DNA from: JAQBVV01 sp965249205
GTDB taxonomy: Bacteria; Acidobacteriota; Vicinamibacteria; Vicinamibacterales; UBA2999
Reading direction: 5' to 3'
DNA: 64,000 nucleotides
Assembly: GCA_965249205.1 (NCBI GenBank)
Contig: CBDFLL010000005.1
Span: forward strand, 186,001 to 250,000
Under the pieces are notes generated by a model. The model was not told the origin of the DNA. It was given only the letters and a program-made list of their open reading frames with translations, and searched no databases. The first letter of the stretch is position 1. Every line of letters starts with the position of its first letter. This document shows, in pieces, positions 8,706 to 17,552 of the stretch. The translations under genes were made by a program, and so were the position numbers.

Positions 8706-8756
8706 TCATGTTGGGTGGCCCCCCACGATCGGCGGGCCCGAGCGGTCCCGTCGCGC

Positions 8757-9776
8757 CTACACGCCTGTCGGCTGCGGCAGTTTCACAGGATCCAGGAACG
8801 GCATCATGTCGCGCAGCTTCGATCCGACGATTTCCACGGGATGATTCCGGTCGCGCTCTTGCATCGCCTTGAAGTTGACGCAACCCGCCTCGTTCTCCTG
8901 GATCCAGTTCTTGGCAAACGTACCTGCCTGGATTTCCTTGAGAATCTCTCGCATCGTCGCCTTGGTCTCGTCCGTGACGATTCGAGATCCAGCCATGTAG
9001 TCGCCGTATTCGGCCGTTTCACTCACTGAATGCCGCATATAGGCCAGGCCGCCTCGGTACATCAGGTCGACGATCAGTTTCAGTTCGTGCATGCACTCGA
9101 AGTACGCGACTTCCGGCTGGTATCCCGCTTCGATGAGCGTCTCGAACCCTGCCTTGACTAGAGCGCTCGTGCCGCCACAGAGCACCGCTTGTTCGCCGAA
9201 CAGATCCGTCTCCGTCTCTTCTGCGAATGTCGTTTCGATGACACCTGCCCGCGTGCACCCGATCGCGCGCGCGTAGGCGAGCGTGGTCGCCCGACCTTTG
9301 CCTGTCGCATCCTGATGCACGGCCAACAGCGCTGGCGTGCCTGCGCCTTCTGTGAACACCTCCCGTACACGGTGGCCTGGTGCTTTCGGTGCGACCATCG
9401 TGACATCGACGTCTTTGGGCGGAACGATCCAGGAGAATCGGATGGCGAATCCGTGTGCAAACATCAGCATCTTGCCGGCTGTCAGGTGCGGCTTGATATC
9501 GGCGTCGTACACTTTCGCCTGATGCTGGTCTGGCAGCAAAATCATGATGACGTCGGCCCACTGGGCCGCCTCGGCGATCGTCTTGACCGTCAGGCCGGCA
9601 GCTCGAGCCTTCTCAACCGACTTGCTCGTTGACGGCAGGCCGACCATGACGTCGACGCCGCTGTCCTTTAGGTTGAGCGCATGCGCATGCCCCTGCGACC
9701 CGTACCCCATGACTGCGACCTTCCGCCCGCGGATCAACTGAATGTCCGCGTCCTTGTCATAAAACATCGTCGCCAT
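8757..9776 (-). CDS. ilvC: Ketol-acid reductoisomerase (class I)
   Basis: 339 aa, class I length. It isomerises and reduces acetolactate or acetohydroxybutyrate to the dihydroxy acids. It has the dinucleotide site VAVMGYGSQGHAHALN, metal-binding acidic residues in TFAEETETDLFGEQ, and the C-terminal knotted domain (ECMHELKLIVDLMYRGG). The cofactor specificity loop reads GLPSTSKSVEKA; many class I enzymes carry Arg or Lys where this one has Pro. The usual order ilvN-ilvC-ilvD surrounds it. Confidence 0.97.
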   Translation of the reverse strand: MATMFYDKDADIQLIRGRKVAVMGYGSQGHAHALNLKDSGVDVMVGLPSTSKSVEKARAAGLTVKTIAEAAQWADVIMILLPDQHQAKVYDADIKPHLTAGKMLMFAHGFAIRFSWIVPPKDVDVTMVAPKAPGHRVREVFTEGAGTPALLAVHQDATGKGRATTLAYARAIGCTRAGVIETTFAEETETDLFGEQAVLCGGTSALVKAGFETLIEAGYQPEVAYFECMHELKLIVDLMYRGGLAYMRHSVSETAEYGDYMAGSRIVTDETKATMREILKEIQAGTFAKNWIQENEAGCVNFKAMQERDRNHPVEIVGSKLRDMMPFLDPVKLPQPTGV

Positions 9777-9832
9777 CTTTCCCTCCTATGTATTCGCCTA
9801 CCTGCGCTCAGCTGACGGCAGACGTGACGGTT

Positions 9833-10330
9833 CTACTGCGCTGCGGATAGCGCCGTGTCGCCTCGTCGCATGGCGACCTGTCCCGTGCGCACCATCTCGA
9901 TAATGCCAAACGCGCTCAGCCGTGCGATTACCGCGTCCACATGCGGGGGTTCGCCGGTAATTTCCAGGGTCATGGTCTCTTCCCCGGAATCCACGATATG
10001 CGCCCGAGTCTCATCCACGATCTTGAGTAGTTCAGCGCGACCATGGCCGGCGACGGTCACCTTGACGAGCGCAAGATCTCGCGCCACCGCCGGTACCACC
10101 CCAAGGTCCTCAACCTGCAGAACGTTAACGAGCTTGTATAGATGGGCCGTGACGCGCTCCGCGCTGGTCTGATCGCTATCGACCACCACCGTCATGCGGG
10201 AAACCCCAGACTCAGCTGTCCGACCGACCGTCAGCGACTCGATATTAAAATTCCGGCGGCGAAAGAGCGATGCAACCCGACTGAGCACACCAGGCTTGTC
10301 TTCCACGAGTGCGACGAGAGTGTGATGCAT
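9833..10330 (-). CDS. ilvN: Acetolactate synthase small (regulatory) subunit
   Basis: 165 aa. It has an N-terminal ACT domain (HTLVALVEDKPGVLSRVASLFRRRNFNIESLTVG), which binds valine and mediates feedback inhibition, and a C-terminal ALS_ss_C-like region (KVTVAGHGRAELLKIVDETRA...). It binds and activates the IlvB catalytic subunit encoded just upstream on the same strand. Confidence 0.95.
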   Translation of the reverse strand: MHHTLVALVEDKPGVLSRVASLFRRRNFNIESLTVGRTAESGVSRMTVVVDSDQTSAERVTAHLYKLVNVLQVEDLGVVPAVARDLALVKVTVAGHGRAELLKIVDETRAHIVDSGEETMTLEITGEPPHVDAVIARLSAFGIIEMVRTGQVAMRRGDTALSAAQ

Positions 10331-10459
10331 GACGGAGACTCAACTATATCGTTGGTAGACGGCCTGTGTCAGTGCCAGGGCGAAGGTTCGAGCGAGGAGC
10401 GTGACCACGCCTGATGACAGACCAAGACCCAGGAACCGAGGGACCCGGGATGTGGGACG

Positions 10460-12181
10460 CTACAGGGGATCAGCCCCCGTTTCCGCCAGCACGGAAGGCT
10501 CCGGGCGCTGAATCATCGCGTCGAGATCGGCACCCGCGGGCACCATCGGGTAGACGCTGTCTTCCTGTTCGACGCGGAAGTCGACAAGCACCGTATCCAC
10601 CGACGCCTGGGCGCGACGTACCGCATCCTCGACTTGTTCGCGGGCATCGACACGAAGGCCTGGGAGGCCGTGGGCCTCGGCGATTTTCACGAAGTCCGGA
10701 CTGCGGAGCGGCGTAGCGGCGTAGCGGCGTTCGTAAAAGAATTCCTGCCACTGTCGCACCATCCCGAGGTACCCGTTGTTGATGATGGCGATGTTGACCT
10801 TAATGCCTTCCTGTGCCGCGGTCGTGAGTTCCGCCTGCGTCATCTGGAATCCGCCGTCGCCGACGATGGCCCATACCTCGGCGTCGGGACACGCCATTTT
10901 GGCGCCGATCGCGGCCGGGAGGGCGAAGCCCATCGTGCCAAGTCCACCTGACGTGATCAGCGACCGCGGGGTCTCGTGGTGGTAATACTGCGCCTCCCAC
11001 ATCTGGTGCTGACCGACATCGGTGACCACCACCGCCTTGCCATGGGTGAGGCGCCAGATGTCGTTGATCACGTGTGCGGCATAGAGGTGTCCGCTATCTG
11101 GCAGTTTCTGAATGTCGCGGACCGCGGCATTACCTTTCATCGAGTCGATGTACGCGATCCACAACGCATGATCGGCGGGCTTCAGTTCTTGAAGCAGATC
11201 TTTGAGCGTTGCCCGCAAGTCGCCAACGATGGCGGCGTCTGTCATGACGTTCTTGTTGATCTCAGAGGGGTCGATATCCACGTGCAGCTTTCGCGCATTC
11301 GGGGCGTACGTGCTGGGATTGCCTGTGACCCGATCGTCAAACCGCATCCCAAAGGCCATGAGGAGGTCTGCCTCCTGGATGGCGTGATTCACCCACGTTT
11401 CACCGTGCATTCCCATCATGCCCAGGTTGAGACGATGGCTCGCGGGGACGCCACCCAGGCCGAGTAACGTCACAGCGATGGGGATATTCAGGCGTTCGGC
11501 GAATTCGATCAGCTCGCTCATCGCGCCACTCTGGATCACGCCCTGCCCCGCCAGAATGATCGGCCGCTGAGCGTTTCGGATCAGCTCCAGCGCCCTGGCG
11601 AAGGCCGCGGCCGGAACCGGCATATCCGGGCGGTAGCCGGGCATGATCACCGGACGTGGGTCCCACTCCCATTCGATCGACGCCTGTTGCGCGTCCTTCG
11701 TGATGTCGACCAGCACTGGTCCTGGACGTCCAGATGCAGCGAGGTGGAAGGCCTCCTTCATGGCCGGCATGATCTCTTCCACGCGTGTGACCAGGTAATT
11801 GTGCTTGGTAATCGGGAGCGTGATCCCGCAGATGTCAGTCTCCTGAAACGCGTCGTAGCCGATCATCTTTCCCGGCACCTGGCCGGTGATGCAGACCATC
11901 GGTGACGAGTCCATCATGGCCGTGGCGATACCCGTCACCATATTCGTGGCGCCGGGTCCCGACGTGGCGATCGCAACTCCGACCCGCCCACTCGCACGGG
12001 CATAGCCGTCCGCCATATGTGTGGCGCCCTGCTCATGACGCACGAGCACGTGGTGGATCGGGTAGTCGAGCATCGCGTCGTACGCGGGCAGAATTGCGCC
12101 CCCGGGATAGCCGAACACTGTCTGAACCCCTTCGTGGACCAGACACTCCCAGATTATCTGCGCGCCAGTGCGTTTGGGCAT
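10460..12181 (-). CDS. ilvB: Acetolactate synthase large (catalytic) subunit
   Basis: About 573 aa. It condenses pyruvate with pyruvate or 2-ketobutyrate using thiamine diphosphate, FAD and Mg. The N-terminal TPP domain has FGYPGGAILPAYDAM and the catalytic Glu region VRHEQGATHMADGYARASGR. The C-terminal TPP-binding motif is GDGGFQMTQAELTTAAQEG...NNGYLG. I chose the ATG at 12181 (MPKRTGAQIIWE) because homology begins there; the frame stays open about 16 codons further upstream, through an AT-richer stretch that could be the promoter. It is the first gene of the ilv cluster. Confidence 0.96.
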   Translation of the reverse strand: MPKRTGAQIIWECLVHEGVQTVFGYPGGAILPAYDAMLDYPIHHVLVRHEQGATHMADGYARASGRVGVAIATSGPGATNMVTGIATAMMDSSPMVCITGQVPGKMIGYDAFQETDICGITLPITKHNYLVTRVEEIMPAMKEAFHLAASGRPGPVLVDITKDAQQASIEWEWDPRPVIMPGYRPDMPVPAAAFARALELIRNAQRPIILAGQGVIQSGAMSELIEFAERLNIPIAVTLLGLGGVPASHRLNLGMMGMHGETWVNHAIQEADLLMAFGMRFDDRVTGNPSTYAPNARKLHVDIDPSEINKNVMTDAAIVGDLRATLKDLLQELKPADHALWIAYIDSMKGNAAVRDIQKLPDSGHLYAAHVINDIWRLTHGKAVVVTDVGQHQMWEAQYYHHETPRSLITSGGLGTMGFALPAAIGAKMACPDAEVWAIVGDGGFQMTQAELTTAAQEGIKVNIAIINNGYLGMVRQWQEFFYERRYAATPLRSPDFVKIAEAHGLPGLRVDAREQVEDAVRRAQASVDTVLVDFRVEQEDSVYPMVPAGADLDAMIQRPEPSVLAETGADPL

Positions 12182-12278
12182 GTGCGCTAGTTTGCCCGAT
12201 GGCGGGTCATCAGTCAAATTGATAATCATGCTGAGATCATCATGTTTATTGATGTTTATCCAGGGATCATAAAGGCTC

Positions 12279-12985
12279 TTAATGCCGCAACTCGGTCTTT
12301 CGCGGCCCGGGGTGGCCTGCGTCCGCGCCCACCGCGTGCCGTCCCGCTTTCCTCGCTGCTAAGGTGAACCCCGCTGACGGATCGCGCTCGATCATTCCTC
12401 TTCGTACCACGAGCGCAACAACGATGAGCACCCCAACACCTGCGACGAATACTGCCCGAATGCTCTGCGCGCCGAGCAACCCGCTGAGTGCCGGGCTCAG
12501 CGCAATGCCGATCAGGGAGGCGCTGGTCAAGAAGCCGAACGCCGTGCATGCACGTCCCTCGGGATCACCACACCGCCTGCGGTGTAGGCTGTCGTGATCG
12601 CCGTACCGATGCCCAGGCCGACGACGGCCATCGTACCGGCCATCAGCCACGTCGTGGGGGCGATCGCGAAACCCGTCAGCCCCGCTGCAGCCATCAGCGC
12701 CGCCCGCACGATGACGACCCGCGGCGACCGTCGTGTCAAAGCGCGCCCCGAAAGTTGATTGCCGAGAGCAGCTGTGAATGCCAGCACAGAGAACAGCACG
12801 CCGGCCACGACCGGTATGTCGTTAACCGCGTATCCGAGCTGGTCGAGATGCAGCGCCAGGACCGGGCCGAAGCTACGGTCAACGAGCTGGAGCCCGAACA
12901 GCGCCAGCATGACCAGCAGAAAGTTCTCGAAGGCCAGGATTGAGGCAAAAGGGGTACGCGGGCGCCGGCTCACGGGGAACGACGT
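12279..12985 (-). pseudogene. MFS transporter, C-terminal half (detached and frameshifted)
   Basis: Reads as the second six-helix half of a major facilitator: FASILAFENFLLVMLALFGLQLVDRS, then VVAGVLFSVLAFTAALGNQLSGRAL, then a helix with GLGIGTAITTAYTAGGVVIPRDVHA. There the frame breaks near 12545. The next frame resumes with TAFGFLTSASLIGIALSPALSGLLG, so one base appears to be missing. The matching N-terminal half lies about 2 kb away at 14933-15410, on the same strand but beyond an IS element and a truncated unrelated gene. The gene cannot make a transporter as it stands. Confidence 0.75.
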
Positions 12986-13676
12986 CCGATGTCGAGATTG
13001 GCGCAGCGGCACGGTAGACCGAGACGTCGGTACTGCGCTTCGTGATCACGTACAGGTTGCCACTCAGCGGGTCGACGAGCAAGGTTTCCGCGTCGGACGG
13101 ACCGTCGGGATAGCGAAGCGTGATCGTCGACACGCCAGTTAGGGTCGTGTCTGCGGGGGCCTGGTCGGTGTCGACGGCGGGTTCAGCCACGCGGTACACA
13201 TATTTCAGGTCTTGCTGGGACTCGTTGTCGCCAATGTCGCCAGCATAGAGGTAGTCCACCCCGGCTTCGGGACCAGGGCCGATGGCGAGATCCTCCCAAT
13301 CGCGCGCCTCGGCACCGCTCAGCGCAAAGACGCCCAGATGTCGGCCGTCGGTCGTGAGGGCGTATAGATATGGACCATCCCCAGAGTCGTTGTGCGCCCA
13401 GAGTACGCCTGGGTGCGCGCGGCTGGCGACCAGGCCGGAGGCCTCTTGGAGGGGATCATGCTGAACCACGCCGGCCGGGACGGGACCGCCGAAAAGCGCG
13501 GCATCTCCAGGAGTCGACGGCGTGTCGTCTAGGGCCACAGCGTCGGGCGGCCGCGCTTCCTGCGATGCGCGGGCCTCGTAGTCCCAGCCGGTCACACTGA
13601 GGGCGAGCAGTACGAGTGCGACGAGGCGCTTGAGCAGCATCAGTCGGGTGCGATCCTCTGAAACGTCCAAGCTCAT
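12879..13676 (-). pseudogene. Secreted propeller-like protein, 3' end replaced by MFS sequence
   Basis: The first ~230 residues look like a secreted protein with a hydrophobic signal (LLKRLVALVLLALSVTG). The body contains WAHNDSGDGPYLYAL, ARDWEDLAIGPGP, DYLYAGDIGDN and YVITKRSTDVSVYR, a pattern seen in conserved bacterial secreted beta-propeller-like proteins of unknown function. Around 12985 the sequence passes into the MFS C-terminal half, which is read here out of frame, so the native C-terminus is gone. Its 5' end lies about 17 bases from the truncated left edge of the IS element, so its native promoter may also be lost. Translation may begin at 13676 or at the ATG at 13640. Confidence 0.6.
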
Positions 13677-13692
13677 CGAGCCCGAGCCTGGG

Positions 13693-14932
13693 CCATGCTC
13701 CCAACACCGCTGAAGGGAGCCCCATCATGCGCGGACACGATGAGCAAAGCACTCACATGTTCAGCTACCTGTCGCCGGAACAGCGCGTGCCAGCCGACCA
13801 TCCGCTCCGCGCGGTTCGCGCGCTGACGGACGAAGCGCTGAGAACGATGTCGCGCAGGTTCGCCGGCCTGTACGCCAACACAGGGCGTCCGTCGATCCCG
13901 CCGGAACAGCTGCTGCGCGCGTTGTTGCTGCAGGTGCTCTACACGGTGCGGAGCGAGCGGCTGCTGATGGAAGAGCTCAATTACAACCTGCTGTTCCGCT
14001 GGTTCGTGGGCTTGAATTTGGACGACCCGGTTTGGCATCCCACCACGTTTACCAAGAATCGCGACCGGCTGCTGGCGGGCGATCTCGCGGCCGCCTTCTT
14101 TGATGCGGTGCAGGCCCACGCGCGGGCGGCCGGGCTGCTCTCGGACGAACACTTCACTGTGGATGGGACCCAATTGGAAGCGTGGGCCAGCCTGAAGAGC
14201 TTTCGGTGCCGGGACGCGGCGGAGAGCGACCCGCCCGATGACCCCGGGAATCCCACGGTCAACTTCCACGGGGAGCGGCGGCGCAACGACACGCACCAGT
14301 CGACGACCGATCCGGAGGCGATGCTGCCTCGGAAGGGCCAGGGGAAGGAAGCCAAGCTGGCGTATCTGGGCCACGTGCTGCTGGACAATCGACAGGGACT
14401 TGTCGCCAACGTCTGCGCGACTCACGCGACGGGGACCGCCGAACGCGAGGCAGCGGCGCTGTTGCTGGAGGCCAGCGCGCCGCCGGGCAGCACGGTCGGG
14501 GCGGACAAGGGCTACGATGTGGCAAGCTTTGTGGCCGCTGTCCGTATCCGGGCCGTCACGCCCCACGTTGCTCAGAAGGTCCGCTGGAGTGCGATCGATG
14601 GCCGGACCACGCGGCATGCGGGCTATCACGTCAGTCAGCGGAAACGGAAACTCGTAGAACAGGTCTTTGGCTGGATGAAGACCGTCGGCGGCTTGCGCAA
14701 ACTCCGGCATCGCGGTGTCGCCCTCGTGGATTGGCAGCTTACCTTCGCCGCCACGGTCTATAACTTGGTCCGGCTGCGGAATCTGGAGGCGAGGTGTCCC
14801 TGATCACCGGCCGCGCGTGTCGCCGGCCCCTTGATCGGGGCCAGCGCACAGCCGTGCGCACCGTTGTCGGTCGGTGGTGACTCGCATGATCCTTAGAAAA
14901 CGGCCCGATCACCCGGGTTCTTCAGCAGCCTG
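13693..14932 (+). mobile_element. IS5-group insertion sequence, copy 1 (left end missing)
   Basis: Nearly identical to the copy at 36857-38151; I noticed one base difference in the 3' non-coding part. The right inverted repeat TTCAGCAGCCTG is followed by CTAG (14933-14936). Homology on the left starts only at 13693, so about 55 bp including the left inverted repeat are missing. The transposase is intact, but without its left end the element should not move by itself. Confidence 0.9.
13727..14803 (+). CDS. IS5-family transposase (copy 1)
   Basis: 358 aa, identical to the copy at 36946-38022. The N-terminal DUF772-like region (ERVPADHPLRAVRALTDEAL ... LLRALLLQVLYTVRSERLL) is followed by a DDE domain. 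Candidate catalytic residues are Asp in FTVDGTQLEAWAS, Asp in VGADKGYD and Glu in LVEQVFGWMKTVGGLRK. The frame is intact. Family choice rests on this architecture and on the CTAG target duplication seen at the other copy, which is typical of the IS5 group. Confidence 0.92.
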   Translation: MRGHDEQSTHMFSYLSPEQRVPADHPLRAVRALTDEALRTMSRRFAGLYANTGRPSIPPEQLLRALLLQVLYTVRSERLLMEELNYNLLFRWFVGLNLDDPVWHPTTFTKNRDRLLAGDLAAAFFDAVQAHARAAGLLSDEHFTVDGTQLEAWASLKSFRCRDAAESDPPDDPGNPTVNFHGERRRNDTHQSTTDPEAMLPRKGQGKEAKLAYLGHVLLDNRQGLVANVCATHATGTAEREAAALLLEASAPPGSTVGADKGYDVASFVAAVRIRAVTPHVAQKVRWSAIDGRTTRHAGYHVSQRKRKLVEQVFGWMKTVGGLRKLRHRGVALVDWQLTFAATVYNLVRLRNLEARCP

Positions 14933-15410
14933 CTAGCGCAGGTCCTATGCGTTGGGCGGTCTGCACGGCGCCGATTGCCGCCGGCATCTTGTCGCGCGGA
15001 GCCGACAGCGCCGCCATCGACAGGGTCAGCGGCCCGTACCCGGCGAAAAACCCCTGCAGGGCACGCAGTGCAAACAGATGCCAGGGCCTGGTGACGAACG
15101 CCATCGACGTCATCACAACGATGAAGCTGACCAATGAGCGCTGGATGAGCAGCTTGTTGCCAAACCGGTCCCCCACGCGGCCCCACAAGGGCCCGGTCAG
15201 CGCTGCGATAGCTGGTGAGACGCCGAGAGTGACGCCCGTCCACAGCGAAATGTCTCCGATCTCGGTGACACCCAGTTCCCGGAAGTAGAGCGGTAGGAAC
15301 GGCATCACGAGCGTGAAGCCCGCGAAACCGACGAACGCGGCTGCGGTGATCGCGATCTGATTCCTCCTCCAGGAGTGCACGACGAGGTTCGAATCGGGGG
15401 GTTGTGGCAC
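14933..15410 (-). pseudogene. MFS transporter, N-terminal half
   Basis: Reads VVHSWRRNQIAITAAAFVGFAGFTLVMPFLPLYFREL, followed by helices 2-5 with the MFS loop motif GPLWGRVGDRFGNKLLIQRS and then GFFAGYGPLTLSMAALSAPRDKMPAAIGAVQTAQRIGPALA. It is cut by the IS5-group element at a CTAG. A GTG at 15410 is a possible start, about 10 bases from the IS481 element that has replaced its upstream region. The second half of the same transporter type is at 12279-12985, so both halves are probably one broken gene. Confidence 0.8.
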
Positions 15411-15421
15411 TCCGATCTGGG

Positions 15422-16710
15422 TCCATTCCGGACACATGGGTTACAGATCATTCCGGCGACATAGGTAACACTTTCGGACCAAATGGGTTACCGATCGGTT
15501 CAAGGCGGCTGGTTTCGTCATCGAAGTAGCCGAGATCGTACTGCATGAAGCTCACGAGCCAGACGCGGTCGCTCACTTGCCGCACGCCGACGTTCTGGCC
15601 CGCGAACACCAAGCTCAGATTGATCTTGCGCCGTTTGTAGCAGATGCGGCCGCAGGTCGTCACGGTGGCCGTCCAGTCATGCCACGGATAGTCCAGGTCG
15701 CTGAGCCCCTGATACGGTCGAGGTGACGGCCGGTAGACCTCACCAGGGACCTGCATGCCCAGCGCTTGATGGGGGCGTTCGTGGTTGAAGCGTTCGAGGA
15801 AGGCATCGAAGCGCGCCTGCTGTTGCAGGACGTTGGCCACGGCCGGCTTGGTGGCTTCGGTTTTCAACGTCAGATGCATCCGCTCGTGGCGGCCGTTCTG
15901 CTCGGGGTGCCCGGGCTGGATGCGCTCGATGTCGATCCCCAAGCGTAACCACCAGACCGACAACTTGCTGAGGCCATACAGGGCATTGGGGGACGCAAAG
16001 GGCACCCCATTGTCGGTCCGGATAGCGCTGGGGAGCCCGAAGTCCTTGAAGGTGCGCTCAAAGACGGCGAAGGCATACCGCTCCTGCGTCGTCGAGAGGG
16101 CGTCGCAGGTAATCAGGTACCGGCTGGCGAAGTCGGTGACGGTCAAGGGATAGCAGTAGCGTCGATTCGCGAGCATGAACTCGCCCTTGTAGTCGGCGCA
16201 CCACAGGGCGTTGGGCTGCGTCGGCCGGGACAGCGTCGTGCCCTCGGCTCGATGGCGGCGCCGGCGGCGATGCGTCACCAACCCATGCCGATCCAGCACG
16301 GCATGGACCGTGCTGATCGCCGGACACTGCACCGCCGGGCACCGGCGGCGAAGGCGCTCGCGGATCTTGGGTGCGCCCCAATTGGGATACTCCCGCTTCA
16401 ACCTGACGATCCACTGCTCAATAGCCAGCGGGAGCTGGTTGGCGTGTCGGTAGGGCCGCCGGCTCCGATCCGTCAGTCCGTGCACCCCACAGTCCTTGTA
16501 GCGGTCGTAAATCTTGTAGCCGGTCTTCCGGGAGATGCCGAACTCTTTACAGAGGGCCGCCATCTTCTCGCCATCGAGCCGGCGGGCTATGAATCGGAGA
16601 CGCTCGTCCACGACATGACACTCCTTCCAAGGCATGACACCCTCCCATCTCGGGGGAGCGTGTCACCCATGTCTCCGGAATGAAATGTCACCCTTGTCTC
16701 AGTAAGGGCA
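15422..16710 (-). mobile_element. IS481-family insertion sequence
   Basis: The ends are imperfect inverted repeats with a doubled structure. The left reads CCATTCCGGACACATGGGTT, with a second related block ATTCCGGCGACATAGGTAAC further in. The right end carries the corresponding CCGGAATGAAATGTCACCC and GTGTCACCCATGTCTCCGG blocks. The edges are estimated to within a few bases and I could not fix a target duplication. It sits between the MFS N-terminal half and the SAM hydrolase gene. Confidence 0.75.
15448..16635 (-). CDS. IS481-family transposase
   Basis: 395 aa and full length. The N-terminal HTH (MAALCKEFGISRKTGYKIYDRYKDCG) is followed by an rve integrase-type DDE core. Candidate residues are Asp in LWCADYKGEF, Asp in AIRTDNGVPF and Glu in HPEQNGRHERMH, with the IS481-typical C-terminal RFNHERPHQAL. 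A basic C-terminal tail follows. The frame is intact, so the element may be active. Confidence 0.93.
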   Translation of the reverse strand: MPWKECHVVDERLRFIARRLDGEKMAALCKEFGISRKTGYKIYDRYKDCGVHGLTDRSRRPYRHANQLPLAIEQWIVRLKREYPNWGAPKIRERLRRRCPAVQCPAISTVHAVLDRHGLVTHRRRRRHRAEGTTLSRPTQPNALWCADYKGEFMLANRRYCYPLTVTDFASRYLITCDALSTTQERYAFAVFERTFKDFGLPSAIRTDNGVPFASPNALYGLSKLSVWWLRLGIDIERIQPGHPEQNGRHERMHLTLKTEATKPAVANVLQQQARFDAFLERFNHERPHQALGMQVPGEVYRPSPRPYQGLSDLDYPWHDWTATVTTCGRICYKRRKINLSLVFAGQNVGVRQVSDRVWLVSFMQYDLGYFDDETSRLEPIGNPFGPKVLPMSPE

Positions 16711-16745
16711 CTGTGGGGAGAATGACGATGGAACCTGGCGGGGCA

Positions 16746-17537
16746 CTACGCGCGAGAGATCGTGACTGGCGCGCCGCAGCCGAGACCGAGACGAAGGGTC
16801 GCCCCACTGCCGTTCACTGCCACCTCGAGGTGGCCAGAACTGCTGAACAGCGCGCAGGCAACCCCCAGGGGCACGTCAGCGTACGTCGCCACGATCCGGT
16901 CGATCACCTGTGTGCCGGCCGAGATCGACACGCCGCGGGCAGCGGCAAAACGCTCGAAGACGGCGCGGTCCACATTGGTGACCAGGTTACCGAAGTGGTC
17001 GACACGCACGACTTCTCCAATGATCTGATCCGCATGAATCGTCGGATCCTGCACCGCGAGCGTCTGCCAGGAGGACATGGGGCGGCCGAGCTGCCCCAAA
17101 TCGACGCCCGTCGCCAACCAGGCCGCCGCCGGGGCCAAGCGGTCACGCCCTTCGAAGGTGCGACTCACTGTCGGCCGCGCGTAGCGGCGCTCTGTCAGCT
17201 CCACCACGCGCCCTGGTGGGGTCTGCTGAAACACCTGCGTCAGAATCCCGTTGTCCGGCGCAAGGAACTCAAACCCGCCGGCTTCGGCGGCCATCGCTCG
17301 ACGCTCCGATCCAACCCCTGGATCGACCACCGCAAGAAAGATCGTGCCGGCCGGAAAGTACCGATACGCGGCTGCCAACTCCAGGGCGCCGGAGCGCACG
17401 TTGTGCGGCGAGATGCCATGGCTGAGGTCGACGAGCGTTACGTCGGGGCAGATACCGAGTACGATGCCCTTCATGGCGCCGACGTAGTGATCGTGCGTCC
17501 CGAAATCAGTGAGGAGAGCGATGATCGGCCGTGCCAT
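16746..17537 (-). CDS. SAM hydroxide adenosyltransferase (SAM hydrolase, DUF62 family)
   Basis: 263 aa. Members hydrolyse S-adenosylmethionine to adenosine and methionine and are related to fluorinase and chlorinase. Family features are the N-terminal IALLTDFGTHDHYVGAMKG, the DLSHGISPHNV segment, FLAVVDPGVGSERRAMA, PDNGILTQVF, and a C-terminal domain with VDHFGNLVTNVDR. It is the last gene of a minus-strand run bactofilin-methyltransferase-SAM hydrolase, with 15-base spacing from its neighbour. The IS481 element lies just downstream. Confidence 0.9.
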   Translation of the reverse strand: MARPIIALLTDFGTHDHYVGAMKGIVLGICPDVTLVDLSHGISPHNVRSGALELAAAYRYFPAGTIFLAVVDPGVGSERRAMAAEAGGFEFLAPDNGILTQVFQQTPPGRVVELTERRYARPTVSRTFEGRDRLAPAAAWLATGVDLGQLGRPMSSWQTLAVQDPTIHADQIIGEVVRVDHFGNLVTNVDRAVFERFAAARGVSISAGTQVIDRIVATYADVPLGVACALFSSSGHLEVAVNGSGATLRLGLGCGAPVTISRA

Positions 17538-17552
17538 TGAGCCGCCGGCTCG

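Noticed and set aside
12182..12278. T-box or leader-peptide attenuator upstream of ilvB
   Set aside because: The region is short and AT-rich, with an ATAAACAT direct repeat but no T-box sequence, no run of Val/Leu/Ile codons and no terminator stem.
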